The position numbers and the translations under genes were made by a program. Below, piece by piece: positions 1 to 8,691 of a DNA stretch of 64,000 bases. The DNA lies in NCBI RefSeq assembly GCF_002844555.1, contig NZ_PJNI01000002.1, positions 62,001 through 126,000 on the forward strand, read 5' to 3'. The first letter of the stretch is position 1. Every line of letters begins with the position of its first letter. Source of the stretch: Brumimicrobium salinarum (lineage in GTDB: Bacteria > Bacteroidota > Bacteroidia > Flavobacteriales_D > Crocinitomicaceae). The notes under the pieces are model-generated. The model had not been told where the DNA came from, did no database searches, and saw only the letters and a program-made list of their open reading frames with translations.

Positions 1-755
1 AAGAACCTCAAATATACGAAGCCATCAAATTTGGTGCATTATTGGAAAATATTGGATTCAAGGAAAACACTACAACTCCAGATTATGAGGATGACACAAT
101 AACGCAAAATACTCGTGTTTCATACCCAATTCATCATATTGATAATATTATGGTGCCCTCAAAAGGTTCTGCACCTAAGAATATTTTCTTTTTAACCTGT
201 GATGCTTTTGGTGTCTTACCTCCGATATCTAAACTTAATTCAGGTCAGGCGATGTATCATTTTATTTCAGGATATACAGCAAAGGTTGCTGGAACAGAAG
301 CGGGAATTACTGAGCCACAAACTGTTTTTTCAGCTTGTTTTGGCGCTCCTTTCTTACCTTTACACCCAACAAAATATGCTGAAATGTTAGGTGAAAAAAT
401 AGAAAAAAATGATGTTAATGTTTGGCTTGTCAACACTGGATGGTCTGGTGGTGGCTACGGAGTAGGTCAGCGAATTAAATTAAAATATACACGTGCTTTA
501 ATTACTGCTGCATTAACAGGAGAATTAGACAATATCAATTATAGTAAGGATGAGTTTTTTGGACTCAATATGCCAAAGGAGTGTCCTAACGTTCCTGATG
601 AAATCTTAAACCCTAGAAACACATGGGAAGATAAAGAAGCTTTTGATATGAAAGCCTCGGAACTAGCACAAGCATTTGTAAATAATTTTAAATCCTTTGA
701 GAGTAACGCTTCTAAAGAAATAATGGATGCCGCTCCAAATGTTATGGTAAAATAA
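1..755 (+). CDS. pckA: Phosphoenolpyruvate carboxykinase (ATP), C-terminal part
   Basis: ATP-dependent PEP carboxykinase converts oxaloacetate and ATP to PEP, ADP and CO2 in gluconeogenesis. Only about the last 250 of roughly 535 residues are present. The frame is open from base 3 with no start codon, so the gene begins before the window. Recognisable family segments are DAFGVLPPISKL, the EPQTVFSACFGAPFLPLHP stretch and the NVWLVNTGWSGGGYGVGQRI block. The P-loop that binds ATP must lie upstream of the window. A terminator hairpin follows 26 bases after the stop codon, so this is the end of its transcription unit. Assignment to the ATP family rather than the GTP family is clear from these blocks. 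Confidence 0.93.
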   Translation, partial: EPQIYEAIKFGALLENIGFKENTTTPDYEDDTITQNTRVSYPIHHIDNIMVPSKGSAPKNIFFLTCDAFGVLPPISKLNSGQAMYHFISGYTAKVAGTEAGITEPQTVFSACFGAPFLPLHPTKYAEMLGEKIEKNDVNVWLVNTGWSGGGYGVGQRIKLKYTRALITAALTGELDNINYSKDEFFGLNMPKECPNVPDEILNPRNTWEDKEAFDMKASELAQAFVNNFKSFESNASKEIMDAAPNVMVK

Positions 756-780
756 GTGTAAATTTAATTGTAAACTATAA

Positions 781-817
781 ACAGTCAGATATTTAATTAT
801 GTCTGGCTGTTTTTTTG
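781..817 (+). terminator. Rho-independent terminator after pckA
   Basis: A nine-pair stem (ACAGTCAGA with TCTGGCTGT, one G-T pair) closes an AT-rich loop and is followed by six to seven T. It sits just after the pckA stop codon. Confidence 0.75.
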
Positions 818-862
818 GTATATTTATTGTTAATAGTTCACACGTAACTAAAAACAAGGTTT

Positions 863-2341
863 ATGAGATATTTTACTTTTTTATTCGCCCAATTATTTGC
901 TTTTGCTGCTATGGCAAATGTGCAATCTAATCCTGTGCCTTTTGAAAGAAAGGATTCTGATCATATAAAGGAAATTATGACCCGTTGGGATAAAACCAAA
1001 GGTGCTTACTTATATGAAAGCATTGCAGCAATTGTAATGAAAGAACAACAACCTGAACGACCGCAAAGTGTTAATCAAACTAGCTTTGAACTACTCCAAA
1101 TGATGGATGAGCAAAGAATTGATCGTATGACTCGTATTGCAACTACAGCATTAGAGAATGAAAAGAAATCGACTCGAAATGATCGTTATTATTGGGAAGA
1201 GTGGAAGGAATATGTTCAGTCTTCTAAATGCGACATCAATAGAAATGGTAAGTCGAGTGGCGATCCTCATTTAAGAACGTATGACGGTGAACGCTTTGAC
1301 TTTCAAAACGCTGGAGATTATCTGTTAACAGCCTCTGAAGATAATTCATTTATGGTTCAGACCCAGCAGGTAAGATCATCGCCTAGTATTGCTTTGAATG
1401 GTGGTGTAGCTATGAACATAAATGGAGATTTGGTAACCTTTTCTTCTCCAGATGAAGAGCGTGGTCAAAAAATGATCCATATAAATAATGAAGAAATTCA
1501 AAATGAAAAAACAGATTTAATTCTTCCTCAAGGTGGAATAATCAACTATAGAAAAGGAAAACACCTTGTTAAATGGCCAACAGGAGAGCAAATGAGTATT
1601 TCAACAAGAGAATTTACTGATCAAAACCTCTTTGATCTTAAACTTTATGTTCCTTCATGTCGAAATGATTACTATGGTTTGTTAGGAAATAATGACGGAG
1701 AGATTAATGATTTAGTTGTGCATGATGAAGAAACAGGAGAGGAGTACACAAGAAAAAATGTAGGGGATAATTATGAAAACACCTTCGGGTCGAATAGAAA
1801 TAAACCTGCTGTTCTCAATAGAAAATCAGGTGATTTATTTTTCATTACACGTGTTTATGGAGGTGCTTATCAATTAGACAGTACAACATCTTTGAGGAGG
1901 CATCAAATGACTGATATTCCAGACAGTATTAGATATCCTAAAGAGATGTTGACCTTAGCAGAATTAGAAGATGAAAAAATTGAAGAAGGATTGAAAAAAG
2001 CTAGAACTGCTGGTGTTGCAGAAGAAGACTTGTTTGAAGCAGTTTATGATTATGGACATTTAGGGCTTGAACCAATCGCGCACAAAGATGATTATCAACG
2101 TCCAAAGCGTTCAACTAAATATAAGGAGCCAGAATTGAATAAAGAGGGGACTGGTGTTAAGAATGACGGAAATGGTAATCAGCCACGAATTCGCATAAGA
2201 CCATCAATATTTATTGGGACTGGAGTTCAAGTTAATCCACCGAGAAGAAATCAACCGAGAACAACTAACCCAAGACCAAATACAAGAACAAACCCTGGAG
2301 GAACACGAAGTACACCTTCAAGCCGATCTGGTAGAAGATAA
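863..2341 (+). CDS. Secreted protein with a VWD-like domain (paralogue 1)
   Basis: The 492-residue protein starts with a signal peptide (about residues 1-19). A helical N-terminal region of about 110 residues follows, containing LYESIAAIVMKEQQPERP. A von Willebrand factor type D-like region then runs from SGDPHLRTYDGERFDF (about residues 132-147) to CRNDYYGLLGNNDGE (about 266-280). VWD modules bind Ca2+ and form disulphides in animal secreted proteins; the bacterial role is unknown. The C-terminal 60 residues are rich in Arg, Pro, Thr and Asn and probably disordered. A paralogue with the same order of parts lies at 14665-16266. The gene stands alone between two terminators. The VWD call is by motif only; function unknown. 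Confidence 0.8.
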   Translation: MRYFTFLFAQLFAFAAMANVQSNPVPFERKDSDHIKEIMTRWDKTKGAYLYESIAAIVMKEQQPERPQSVNQTSFELLQMMDEQRIDRMTRIATTALENEKKSTRNDRYYWEEWKEYVQSSKCDINRNGKSSGDPHLRTYDGERFDFQNAGDYLLTASEDNSFMVQTQQVRSSPSIALNGGVAMNINGDLVTFSSPDEERGQKMIHINNEEIQNEKTDLILPQGGIINYRKGKHLVKWPTGEQMSISTREFTDQNLFDLKLYVPSCRNDYYGLLGNNDGEINDLVVHDEETGEEYTRKNVGDNYENTFGSNRNKPAVLNRKSGDLFFITRVYGGAYQLDSTTSLRRHQMTDIPDSIRYPKEMLTLAELEDEKIEEGLKKARTAGVAEEDLFEAVYDYGHLGLEPIAHKDDYQRPKRSTKYKEPELNKEGTGVKNDGNGNQPRIRIRPSIFIGTGVQVNPPRRNQPRTTNPRPNTRTNPGGTRSTPSSRSGRR

Positions 2342-2365
2342 AATATGTATTTAATTACATTAAGG

Positions 2366-2404
2366 TAACCCTGAAGTTATGTTATGACTTCAGGGTGTTT
2401 TTTT
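2366..2404 (+). terminator. Rho-independent terminator after VWD gene 1
   Basis: A perfect ten-base-pair stem (ACCCTGAAGT with ACTTCAGGGT) has a nine-base loop and is followed by G and seven T. It lies 25 bases after the VWD gene. Confidence 0.88.
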
Positions 2405-2573
2405 ATTTCTGTGCTCGATTGAAATATTTTTCTAGCCAAATGTAATCTTGTAATAAATTTTAACCTTAACATTATGATTTTTATGGCGATGTGTAAATAA
2501 AATACTAGATAGGTGTTCTAGATAGTTTCCTTAAACGAATTTAAGGTAGATAAGGTAGATATTTGTTTTCAGG

Positions 2574-3380
2574 TTAAACTTTTACCCCAACGATACAAAC
2601 ATCATCAATTTGCTCATAACCACCTTTCCATTTGTTCAGTTCATCTTTAAAAATTATACTCTGCTGATCAATAGAATGGTCGGCATGATTTGACATGAAA
2701 CGTTTCATTCTTTTTGTGGTGTATTTTTTATTTTTACTTCCTCCAAATTGATCTTGAAATCCATCAGATAGGGCATATATAACATCACCTTTTTCTAGTT
2801 GAATTTTTATGGTTTCGAATGGCTGATTAAAATAAGGGTAATACCCTATAGGAGAACGATCACCTTTAATCTCAAGTAAATTGCTTTCAAAAGTTTTAAA
2901 ACGTGCTTTTGGTAATGTATGATTTATATTTGAAATATCTGGACGAAGTATATAAATGCTGTTATTTGCTCCAGCAAATTCTAATAGGTTTGTTTTTGGA
3001 TCCCAAACGCATATCACCATGTCCATTCCGTCTTGTTTATGATTGGATTGGTCTTTCTGATTCAATGTATGAATGACACCCTCTTTTAGTTTGTCTAAAA
3101 TTGTCCCAGGATCTGAAACACCTTGTTCAATTACAATTTCATTAAGTAATCGTACACCTATAATGCTCATAAAAGCTCCAGGAACACCATGTCCTGTGCA
3201 ATCTACAACGGCCCAGACAATATTTCCATTGGTTGTTTTATTTCGCCAGAAAAAGTCTCCACTAACAATTTGCTTGGGTTGATTGAAAACAAAATGCGCC
3301 GGAAGTAAATCTTCTTCAATTACATTGCCGTCGAGAATAGCTTCCTGAATTCTTTGTGCATAATTTAAACTGTCGGTCAT
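2574..3380 (-). CDS. SpoIIE-family PP2C phosphatase domain (second half of a split TPR-phosphatase gene)
   Basis: This 268-residue frame is a PP2C-like SpoIIE phosphatase domain. It has the metal-binding stretches SGDFFW, AVVDCTGHGVPGAFMS and, near the end, ALSDGFQDQFGG. Such domains dephosphorylate serine or threonine in partner-switching signalling. The frame stays open upstream of its first ATG for 20 more codons, giving a helical linker (LNDLLSEKNKVIKQKNQE) that joins exactly onto the C-terminus of the TPR/membrane protein encoded just upstream at 3431-4273. In related Bacteroidota proteins, TPR repeats, one membrane helix, a coiled coil and this phosphatase form one chain. The split is at a run of seven T (3435-3441, A7 in the mRNA). 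Confidence 0.85.
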   Translation of the reverse strand: MTDSLNYAQRIQEAILDGNVIEEDLLPAHFVFNQPKQIVSGDFFWRNKTTNGNIVWAVVDCTGHGVPGAFMSIIGVRLLNEIVIEQGVSDPGTILDKLKEGVIHTLNQKDQSNHKQDGMDMVICVWDPKTNLLEFAGANNSIYILRPDISNINHTLPKARFKTFESNLLEIKGDRSPIGYYPYFNQPFETIKIQLEKGDVIYALSDGFQDQFGGSKNKKYTTKRMKRFMSNHADHSIDQQSIIFKDELNKWKGGYEQIDDVCIVGVKV

Positions 3381-3430
3381 TTCTTGATTTTTCTGCTTAA
3401 TGACCTTGTTTTTCTCAGATAATAAATCAT

Positions 3431-4273
3431 TTAATTTTTTTGTTTGATATAGTTTCGCACGATAATTAAACCAATGAATATTAAAAGAACAGAAACAACG
3501 ACGAAAAAAAGTATAACATTTCTTTGACGCTGTGTTTCTAATCTTCTTTTTTCTATTTCAGCATTTTTTAAAGCAAGTTCAGCCTCATTTTTCTTAATTT
3601 CAGCTTCCTTAGCCTTGTTGTATTGATCAAGTAATTCAATTTTTAAATCCTTCTTTTCTAATTCATTCTCTGTAAATTTTATTTTGATTTGCTGCAGTTG
3701 ATTTTCTCTACTTAATTTGTTGATTTTGTAGAAGAATTGTTCGGTTTCTTGTGCTTCTTTGGAGTTTTTATCTTCTATGTATGCAATGGCTTCATCATCT
3801 TTTAAGGATTTTAAATTATCTAACTCCTTTTTAGCCAGTTCAATTTTTTTACGTTTTTCATTAAACTGTCTAATCTCTTCAGTTAAATTTCGCGTATAGT
3901 TTTTTAATTTATTGGATTTTGCGATTCGTAATGCTTCCTCATAATGCGTAGCGGCATCTTCGTAATTATTTTGTAAAACATAACTTCGTGCATATTGTCG
4001 ATTGTACAATATTGCCAAATCCTGAAATTCATTGTTTTTATTTCTTCGAGCTCCTCGGCGATAAAATCGTTGTCCTTTATTGATTTTATCTTCTTCGTTA
4101 ACATAATAGTCACCTAAAAGAATATAAGTCTCAACAACAAGTTTTTGTTGATTTTCAGATTTGGCAGTTTTCAACTGTTCTTCTAGTTGCTCCAGTTTTT
4201 GTCCATGTACAGTAAAGCTCAGAATGCAAATTAGCCCAAAAAGTAGAAATGCAATATTAAATTTCTCTTTCAT
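3431..4273 (-). CDS. TPR sensor and membrane-anchor half of a split TPR-SpoIIE phosphatase
   Basis: The chosen ATG at 4273 gives a signal peptide ending in VHGQ; an ATG 24 codons upstream would bury it. TPR-like helices with NYEDAATHYEEALRIAKS follow, then a long charged coiled coil and one membrane helix near the C-terminus (NVILFFVVVSVLLIFIGLII). The frame then stops at TAA directly after an A7 run. Inserting one A continues the chain through a linker into the SpoIIE phosphatase at 2574-3380. The complete protein would be about 565 residues: periplasmic TPR sensor, membrane helix, cytoplasmic phosphatase. Whether the break is real, a sequencing error or a slippage site cannot be told from the sequence. 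Confidence 0.82.
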   Translation of the reverse strand: MKEKFNIAFLLFGLICILSFTVHGQKLEQLEEQLKTAKSENQQKLVVETYILLGDYYVNEEDKINKGQRFYRRGARRNKNNEFQDLAILYNRQYARSYVLQNNYEDAATHYEEALRIAKSNKLKNYTRNLTEEIRQFNEKRKKIELAKKELDNLKSLKDDEAIAYIEDKNSKEAQETEQFFYKINKLSRENQLQQIKIKFTENELEKKDLKIELLDQYNKAKEAEIKKNEAELALKNAEIEKRRLETQRQRNVILFFVVVSVLLIFIGLIIVRNYIKQKN

Positions 4274-4390
4274 ATTAATCATTGTAATTGCACAAGGATA
4301 TGTATTTAAAATATAAGGCCATTTATAAGCTTTAAAATTTAACAAAAATATAAATAAGTTGTGCTTTACATGTAATTTTGAAATCTTTCT

Positions 4391-5365
4391 CTATTCATAT
4401 TTAAAACGATAGCCATAAGCTAATCTTACATAATAGTATAATTGATTATACCTGAATGTCTTAAATCTAATATTTTTTTGATCAAATGAAGAGGTCAACA
4501 TCAAGAACCAATTTTTAACGTTATATCCTACTTGAAGTTTTAGGTCAACACGAGGAGCTAATCCTAAAAAACCTCTTTGATTTCCTGGATAATTATAAAC
4601 TTTTGCCTGAATAACGCCACCTAATCCAACAAATGCCCCAAATTGCCAACCATCAATATTATTTAAGAAAGCATATCCTGGAATTGCGCCAACATCAAAT
4701 GCTGTAATAGATTCAGATAAATGTATAGAGGATTCAGAGTCAAAAAAATTATGTGGAATGAGACCTTTATTCGCGGAAATACCATGCAAATTAGTAGTAA
4801 TTCTAATGTAAGGGCCATGTACGCGTTGTGTGTACCTACCTTTTATACCTATGGCAGCTTGCATATTCAAATCTTTTGAAAAAAAATGATAAGCATTAAT
4901 GCCCAAAGAAGCAGATTGAATTTTACTATTTAAAAAATACCCAGATGTAGAAAGGGGAATAGTATCTGCAATTTTTGAAGCATTTTTAATTCCGTATCCT
5001 CGATAGTCATGAAAATCTACTCTAAAATACCACTTTTTAAGACTGAATTGCACTCCTAAATCAAAGTAATTAGTTTTTCCGAATTTTTCTGTATTGCGGA
5101 CATAACCAGGTAGCTTATAGTTAATGTTAATGGCAAACCATTTGTGAGCAATACCAAATCCATGAATAACGTTTAGGTTCGCACGATAGTTTAACCTTTT
5201 AAAATTACCAAATTTATCTCGCAAACTAAACGGAGCATCCTTCAAGGATAGAGAAGTATGCACAGTAATTCTATTTTTGTGCATAGCAAACGCTAAACTG
5301 TCACTTTGGGCATACGTAAAATTAGAAATCACCCAAAAAAATAGGAGAAGTTTTATAATTTTCAT
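4391..5365 (-). CDS. Probable outer-membrane beta-barrel protein, unknown function
   Basis: The 324-residue product has a signal peptide (MKIIKLLLFFWVISNFTYAQ). The mature part is rich in alternating aromatic and polar residues, with repeated segments such as LKLQVGYNVKNWFLML and LYYYVRLAYGYRFKYE at the C-terminus. A C-terminal strand with regularly spaced aromatic residues is usual for outer-membrane barrels. I recognise no specific family. It lies upstream of the TPR-phosphatase on the same strand, about 115 bases away, so it might be co-transcribed with it. The barrel call is an inference from composition and the end motif. Confidence 0.65.
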   Translation of the reverse strand: MKIIKLLLFFWVISNFTYAQSDSLAFAMHKNRITVHTSLSLKDAPFSLRDKFGNFKRLNYRANLNVIHGFGIAHKWFAININYKLPGYVRNTEKFGKTNYFDLGVQFSLKKWYFRVDFHDYRGYGIKNASKIADTIPLSTSGYFLNSKIQSASLGINAYHFFSKDLNMQAAIGIKGRYTQRVHGPYIRITTNLHGISANKGLIPHNFFDSESSIHLSESITAFDVGAIPGYAFLNNIDGWQFGAFVGLGGVIQAKVYNYPGNQRGFLGLAPRVDLKLQVGYNVKNWFLMLTSSFDQKNIRFKTFRYNQLYYYVRLAYGYRFKYE

Positions 5366-5395
5366 CGACTACAAACATACGTTATTCAAATTAAA

Positions 5396-5427
5396 TTGTA
5401 ACATTGTGCTGCAACTTTATATTTTTG
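5396..5427 (+). promoter_or_regulatory. Candidate Bacteroidota promoter for the methyltransferase gene
   Basis: TTG at 5396-5398 and TATTTTTG at 5420-5427 match the -33 TTG and -7 TAnnTTTG elements, 21 bases apart. The predicted transcription start near 5434 lies after an upstream in-frame ATG (5404), which supports the start at 5464. Confidence 0.5.
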
Positions 5428-5463
5428 TATAAAAAGTTACTTCATCGAAATTTTCAAAAGCTA

Positions 5464-6237
5464 ATGAAAAAGTTATATAAATTTTTACTCAATACGTTAC
5501 CAAGACCTTTACTCATAAGAATGAGTTACTTATTTAAGAAAATAGCACCTATTTTATATAAAGGTAACAAAGTTGCGTGTCCGGTTTGTGAACGTTCCTT
5601 TAGTAAGTTTTTATCTTATGGCTCTAGTGTTGCGCACCGCGAAAATGTATTGTGCCCGTATGACTTGACCTTAGAGCGTCATCGGCTGATGTGGTTGTAT
5701 TTACAGCAAGAAACACGTTTTTTTAAAGACAAGCTTTCTTTGCTGCACATAGCTCCAGAGCAATGTTTTCATGAAAAGTTTAAAGCTCAAGGAAATTTGG
5801 ATTACCTAACTGGTGATTTAGTTTCCCCAATAGCAGATTTACATTTTGATTTACATGATATTCCATTAGAAGAAGATCGTTTTGATGTCATATTTTGCAA
5901 CCATGTACTCGAGCATGTAGACGACGCTTTACAATGTATGCGTGAACTCAATCGTGTTATGAAACCAGGTGGCTGGGGAATTTTTCAAGTTCCTCAAGAT
6001 TTGTCTCGTGAATTAACATACGAAGACCCTTCTATAACTTCACCAGAGGAAAGAGAAAAACATTTTTGGCAAAAAGATCATGTTCGATTATTTGGAAGGG
6101 ATTACCCTGAGTGGCTTAAAAGAGCTGGTTTTGAAGTGGAAGAGTTTCATACAACTAAAGAGTTTCCACAACAGGATATTGAAAGATATCGACTGATTCC
6201 AGAAGAAATTCTATATATTGTTCATAAAAAGAAGTAA
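5464..6237 (+). CDS. SAM-dependent methyltransferase (class I)
   Basis: The product of about 257 residues is a Methyltransf_11-type enzyme. It has a gapped SAM-binding region (YLTGDLV, then HDIPLEEDRFDVIFCNHVLEHV, here split as HDIPLEEDRF and DVIFCNHVLEHV) and the post-motif RVMKPGGWGIFQVP. An N-terminal cysteine cluster (CPVC, later CPYD) may bind zinc. The substrate is not evident. I chose the ATG at 5464 because an upstream in-frame ATG at 5404 lies ahead of the predicted transcription start and would add a cysteine-rich tail. The stop TAA overlaps the ATG of the peroxidase gene (TAATG), so the two are probably translated together. Confidence 0.82.
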   Translation: MKKLYKFLLNTLPRPLLIRMSYLFKKIAPILYKGNKVACPVCERSFSKFLSYGSSVAHRENVLCPYDLTLERHRLMWLYLQQETRFFKDKLSLLHIAPEQCFHEKFKAQGNLDYLTGDLVSPIADLHFDLHDIPLEEDRFDVIFCNHVLEHVDDALQCMRELNRVMKPGGWGIFQVPQDLSRELTYEDPSITSPEEREKHFWQKDHVRLFGRDYPEWLKRAGFEVEEFHTTKEFPQQDIERYRLIPEEILYIVHKKK

Positions 6238-7189
6238 TGCAATTGAGAAGGGGCTTATATTTTTTGATTGTACTTTTATTTGGATGCACATCTAAAACAA
6301 ATAAAAATATTTCTGCATACCCAACAGATCTGCCGTCTAAAGAGAAGGATCAGTTACTGGTCGAACTAGGAAAGGCACTTTTTTTGATCAACGTCTTTCC
6401 TTAAATAACACTATTTCTTGTAGTTCTTGTCATTTGCCAGAATTAGCATTTTCAGACGCTTCAAAAACCAGTATTGGAATTCATCAACGTCAAGGAAAAA
6501 GAAATTCACCAAGTTTGTGGAATGTGCGTAATCAAGATCAATTTATGTGGGACGGTGGTGTTAAAACCTTAGAAATGCAAGCCATTGTGCCTTTGCAAGA
6601 TACCAACGAAATGGGAGGTACCATTATGGATTTATTTCCTAAGCTATCTAAAATTAAATTATATGACAGTTTGGCCCATTCAATTTACCAAAGAGATTTT
6701 GATCCATTTGTTTTAACCCGTGCCCTTAGTGCATATCAAAAAAGTATTTATCAAGAAAACAGTACCTTTGATGATTGGAAAAACAAAGGAATAGTAAAAG
6801 ATTCTGCCCTAGTGAGAGGTTTTAAATTATTTGATGAAGAATTAAATTGTACGGCTTGTCACAGCGGATCTTCTTTTACCAATAACTCACTTCAAAATAA
6901 TGGAATTTACGCAAAGTATGAGGATCCAGGTAGGTATAACATTACAGCAGATTCAAACGATATTGGAAAATTTAAAGTGCCCACACTTAGAAATATCGCT
7001 ATTACCAAACCTTATATGCACGATGGAGAAATGGAGACTTTAAAAGAGGTTGTCGAACATTACAAAACAGGAGGAAAGCAACATTTTAATCAAAGTCAGC
7101 ACATCCAACCATTTACACTAACAAATCAAGAACAAACGGATTTAATATATTTTTTAAATGCGCTTACTGACAAGCAATTTCTGGATTAA
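6238..7189 (+). pseudogene. Dihaem cytochrome c peroxidase (CcpA/MauG family), one frameshift
   Basis: The first part (6238 to about 6385) encodes a lipoprotein-type signal (LLFGCTSK) and KEKDQLLVELGKALF. The rest continues one frame over: FDQRLSLNNTISCSSCH (haem 1), then CTACHSG (haem 2), and the family segment GKFKVPTLRNIAITKPYMHDG. These periplasmic enzymes reduce H2O2 with electrons from cytochromes. The break is at a run of seven T (6379-6385); eight T give a continuous protein of about 317 residues. As given, the first frame ends after FLINVFP. Both haem motifs and the C-terminal half are intact, so an undercalled homopolymer is as likely as a true mutation. It overlaps the methyltransferase stop codon. 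Confidence 0.85.
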
Positions 7190-7342
7190 GTACCTTTAAA
7201 AGCTTCCATATTTTAAATAACTTTACCCCTTTAAATTAATTAAAGAAAGTAGTAGGAAAACATTTTCGCTTTCCAATAGAGTTGGTGTGCGTAGAATTGA
7301 TTTAAAACCCTTATTTTTGACGTCAAATATAAAGAGTAATAT

Positions 7343-7765
7343 ATGAAAGGTGTTGCCCATTTTTATAAATTAAATTATGACTTTTCTCCTGAATTTGCTG
7401 AAGCACATCACGATGGAAATGAGTCTGAAAACAATAGGTTTTACGATTGGCAAGATGAATTGGAGCTTACCAACACGATAAAGTCTATTGAAGTTGTGGA
7501 AGATTCAGTTTACAATCTTCAAGGTGAAAAGGATGGATTTCCCTTTAATTACGAAATTCCCAATATGACGTGCTTTCAATTTATTGGTGAAGATGATTCA
7601 ATAACAACAATGGCTTGTTCTCAATCTATTGTAAATCGTTTTGAGATTAGCGAGGAAGATGAATTAACGCTTTCAGTATATTTAGAAGAAAAAGAGCCTT
7701 TAACTAATCCTTTACCTGGTATTTATATCGATATTCAGGATTTTCCGAAATCTTTAGTGGATTGA
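7343..7765 (+). CDS. Unknown 140-residue acidic protein
   Basis: I do not recognise this protein. It is small, acidic and soluble, with no signal peptide or membrane segment. Its first half has EFAEAHHDGNESENNRFYDW, and its end reads GIYIDIQDFPKSLVD. A possible -7 element (TATTTTTG, 7312-7319) lies 24 bases before the ATG. The stop TGA overlaps the TTG start of the ABC ATPase gene (TTGA), and that gene overlaps the BrkB gene, so the three genes probably form one translationally coupled operon. The function may relate to the ABC ATPase, but nothing in the sequence shows how. Confidence 0.7.
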   Translation: MKGVAHFYKLNYDFSPEFAEAHHDGNESENNRFYDWQDELELTNTIKSIEVVEDSVYNLQGEKDGFPFNYEIPNMTCFQFIGEDDSITTMACSQSIVNRFEISEEDELTLSVYLEEKEPLTNPLPGIYIDIQDFPKSLVD

Positions 7766-8691
7766 GTCTAAAACTTAAACATATTGGTTTTAATTACGCG
7801 CTATCTAAACCTGTTTTTAAAGGGGTTGAATTAGAAGTGTCGCCTGGAGAAATCTGTTCAATTGTTGGTCCTAGCGGCACAGGAAAGTCAACTCTTTTAA
7901 AGTGTATGGCTGGGCAATTGCAAATTTCACAGGGAGAAATATTAATAGATGGTCATAAACTTCTTGGACCACAAGAAAAATTAGTTGCAGGACATCCTGA
8001 AATAGCATTGGTCAATCAAAATTTTGAACAAGATGAGTATTTTACTGTAAGTGAAAACATTGCAAACCAACTTCATCATTTAAATCGCCAAGACAGGTTA
8101 AGTTTTGTACAAGAGTTATTGACTATTTTTGAACTTAACTCTGTTTCTAATAAGAAGTCAAAGAAAATTTCAGGAGGAGAAAAACAAAGACTATCAATGG
8201 CCTGCGCACTGGCTAAGGAACCGAAGTACTTGCTGCTCGATGAACCTTTTGTTCATTTTGATGTTCATCTACATAGAAAAATTGGAACATATCTAAAAGA
8301 GTTAGCCAAAATTAGAGAAATGGGTGTTGTTTTAGTAACTCATAATGGAGCAGAGGCTTTATCTTGGTCAAATCGTATTTTAATGATGTACAAAGGAAAT
8401 ATCCAACGTTCTTATACACCGGAAATGGCATATTATAAGCCGAAAACATTATTTGAAGGACGATTCTTTGGAGATTTAAACAGTGTTTACATTCAAGAAA
8501 AACAATATTTGTTTAGACCGAATGAATATAGTTTAGTACCTGAAAATAATAAATTGGCCGTATCCGTAACCTTTCGTAAGAGTCAGTTTAACGGGCCGTT
8601 TATTGAGAATTACTTTCAACTAAAAAATAAAAATGAAATTGTTTTATATGCATCAACCGAACTAAAAGAAATTAAAGAAATATATGTCTGA
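7762..8691 (+). CDS. ABC transporter ATP-binding protein without a permease neighbour
   Basis: The 309-residue protein has a Walker A motif (GPSGTGKST), Q-loop (NQNFEQDEYF), signature ISGGEKQRLS, Walker B (YLLLDEPF) and switch histidine (VVLVTHNG), so the ATPase is complete. After about residue 215 come 95 further residues (for example KQYLFRPNEYSLVPENN) that resemble the C-terminal regulatory extension of metabolite importers. The start is TTG at 7762, overlapping the previous stop codon; no in-frame ATG exists nearby upstream. No transmembrane or binding-protein gene is adjacent; the next gene, overlapping by eight bases, is a YihY/BrkB membrane protein. The transported substrate cannot be told. 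Confidence 0.85.
   Translation: MSLKLKHIGFNYALSKPVFKGVELEVSPGEICSIVGPSGTGKSTLLKCMAGQLQISQGEILIDGHKLLGPQEKLVAGHPEIALVNQNFEQDEYFTVSENIANQLHHLNRQDRLSFVQELLTIFELNSVSNKKSKKISGGEKQRLSMACALAKEPKYLLLDEPFVHFDVHLHRKIGTYLKELAKIREMGVVLVTHNGAEALSWSNRILMMYKGNIQRSYTPEMAYYKPKTLFEGRFFGDLNSVYIQEKQYLFRPNEYSLVPENNKLAVSVTFRKSQFNGPFIENYFQLKNKNEIVLYASTELKEIKEIYV

Noticed and set aside
2510-2560. Short tandem AAGGTAGAT and similar CTAGATAG repeats after VWD gene 1
   Set aside because: Only two copies each, AT-rich and non-palindromic; not enough to call a regulatory or mobile element.
5404-5463. Upstream ATG adding 20 residues to the methyltransferase
   Set aside because: It lies before the predicted transcription start and adds a non-conserved, cysteine-rich tail.
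6379-6385. Programmed frameshifting in the peroxidase gene
   Set aside because: The short product would be non-functional and the pattern matches the other homopolymer breaks, so undercalling is simpler.
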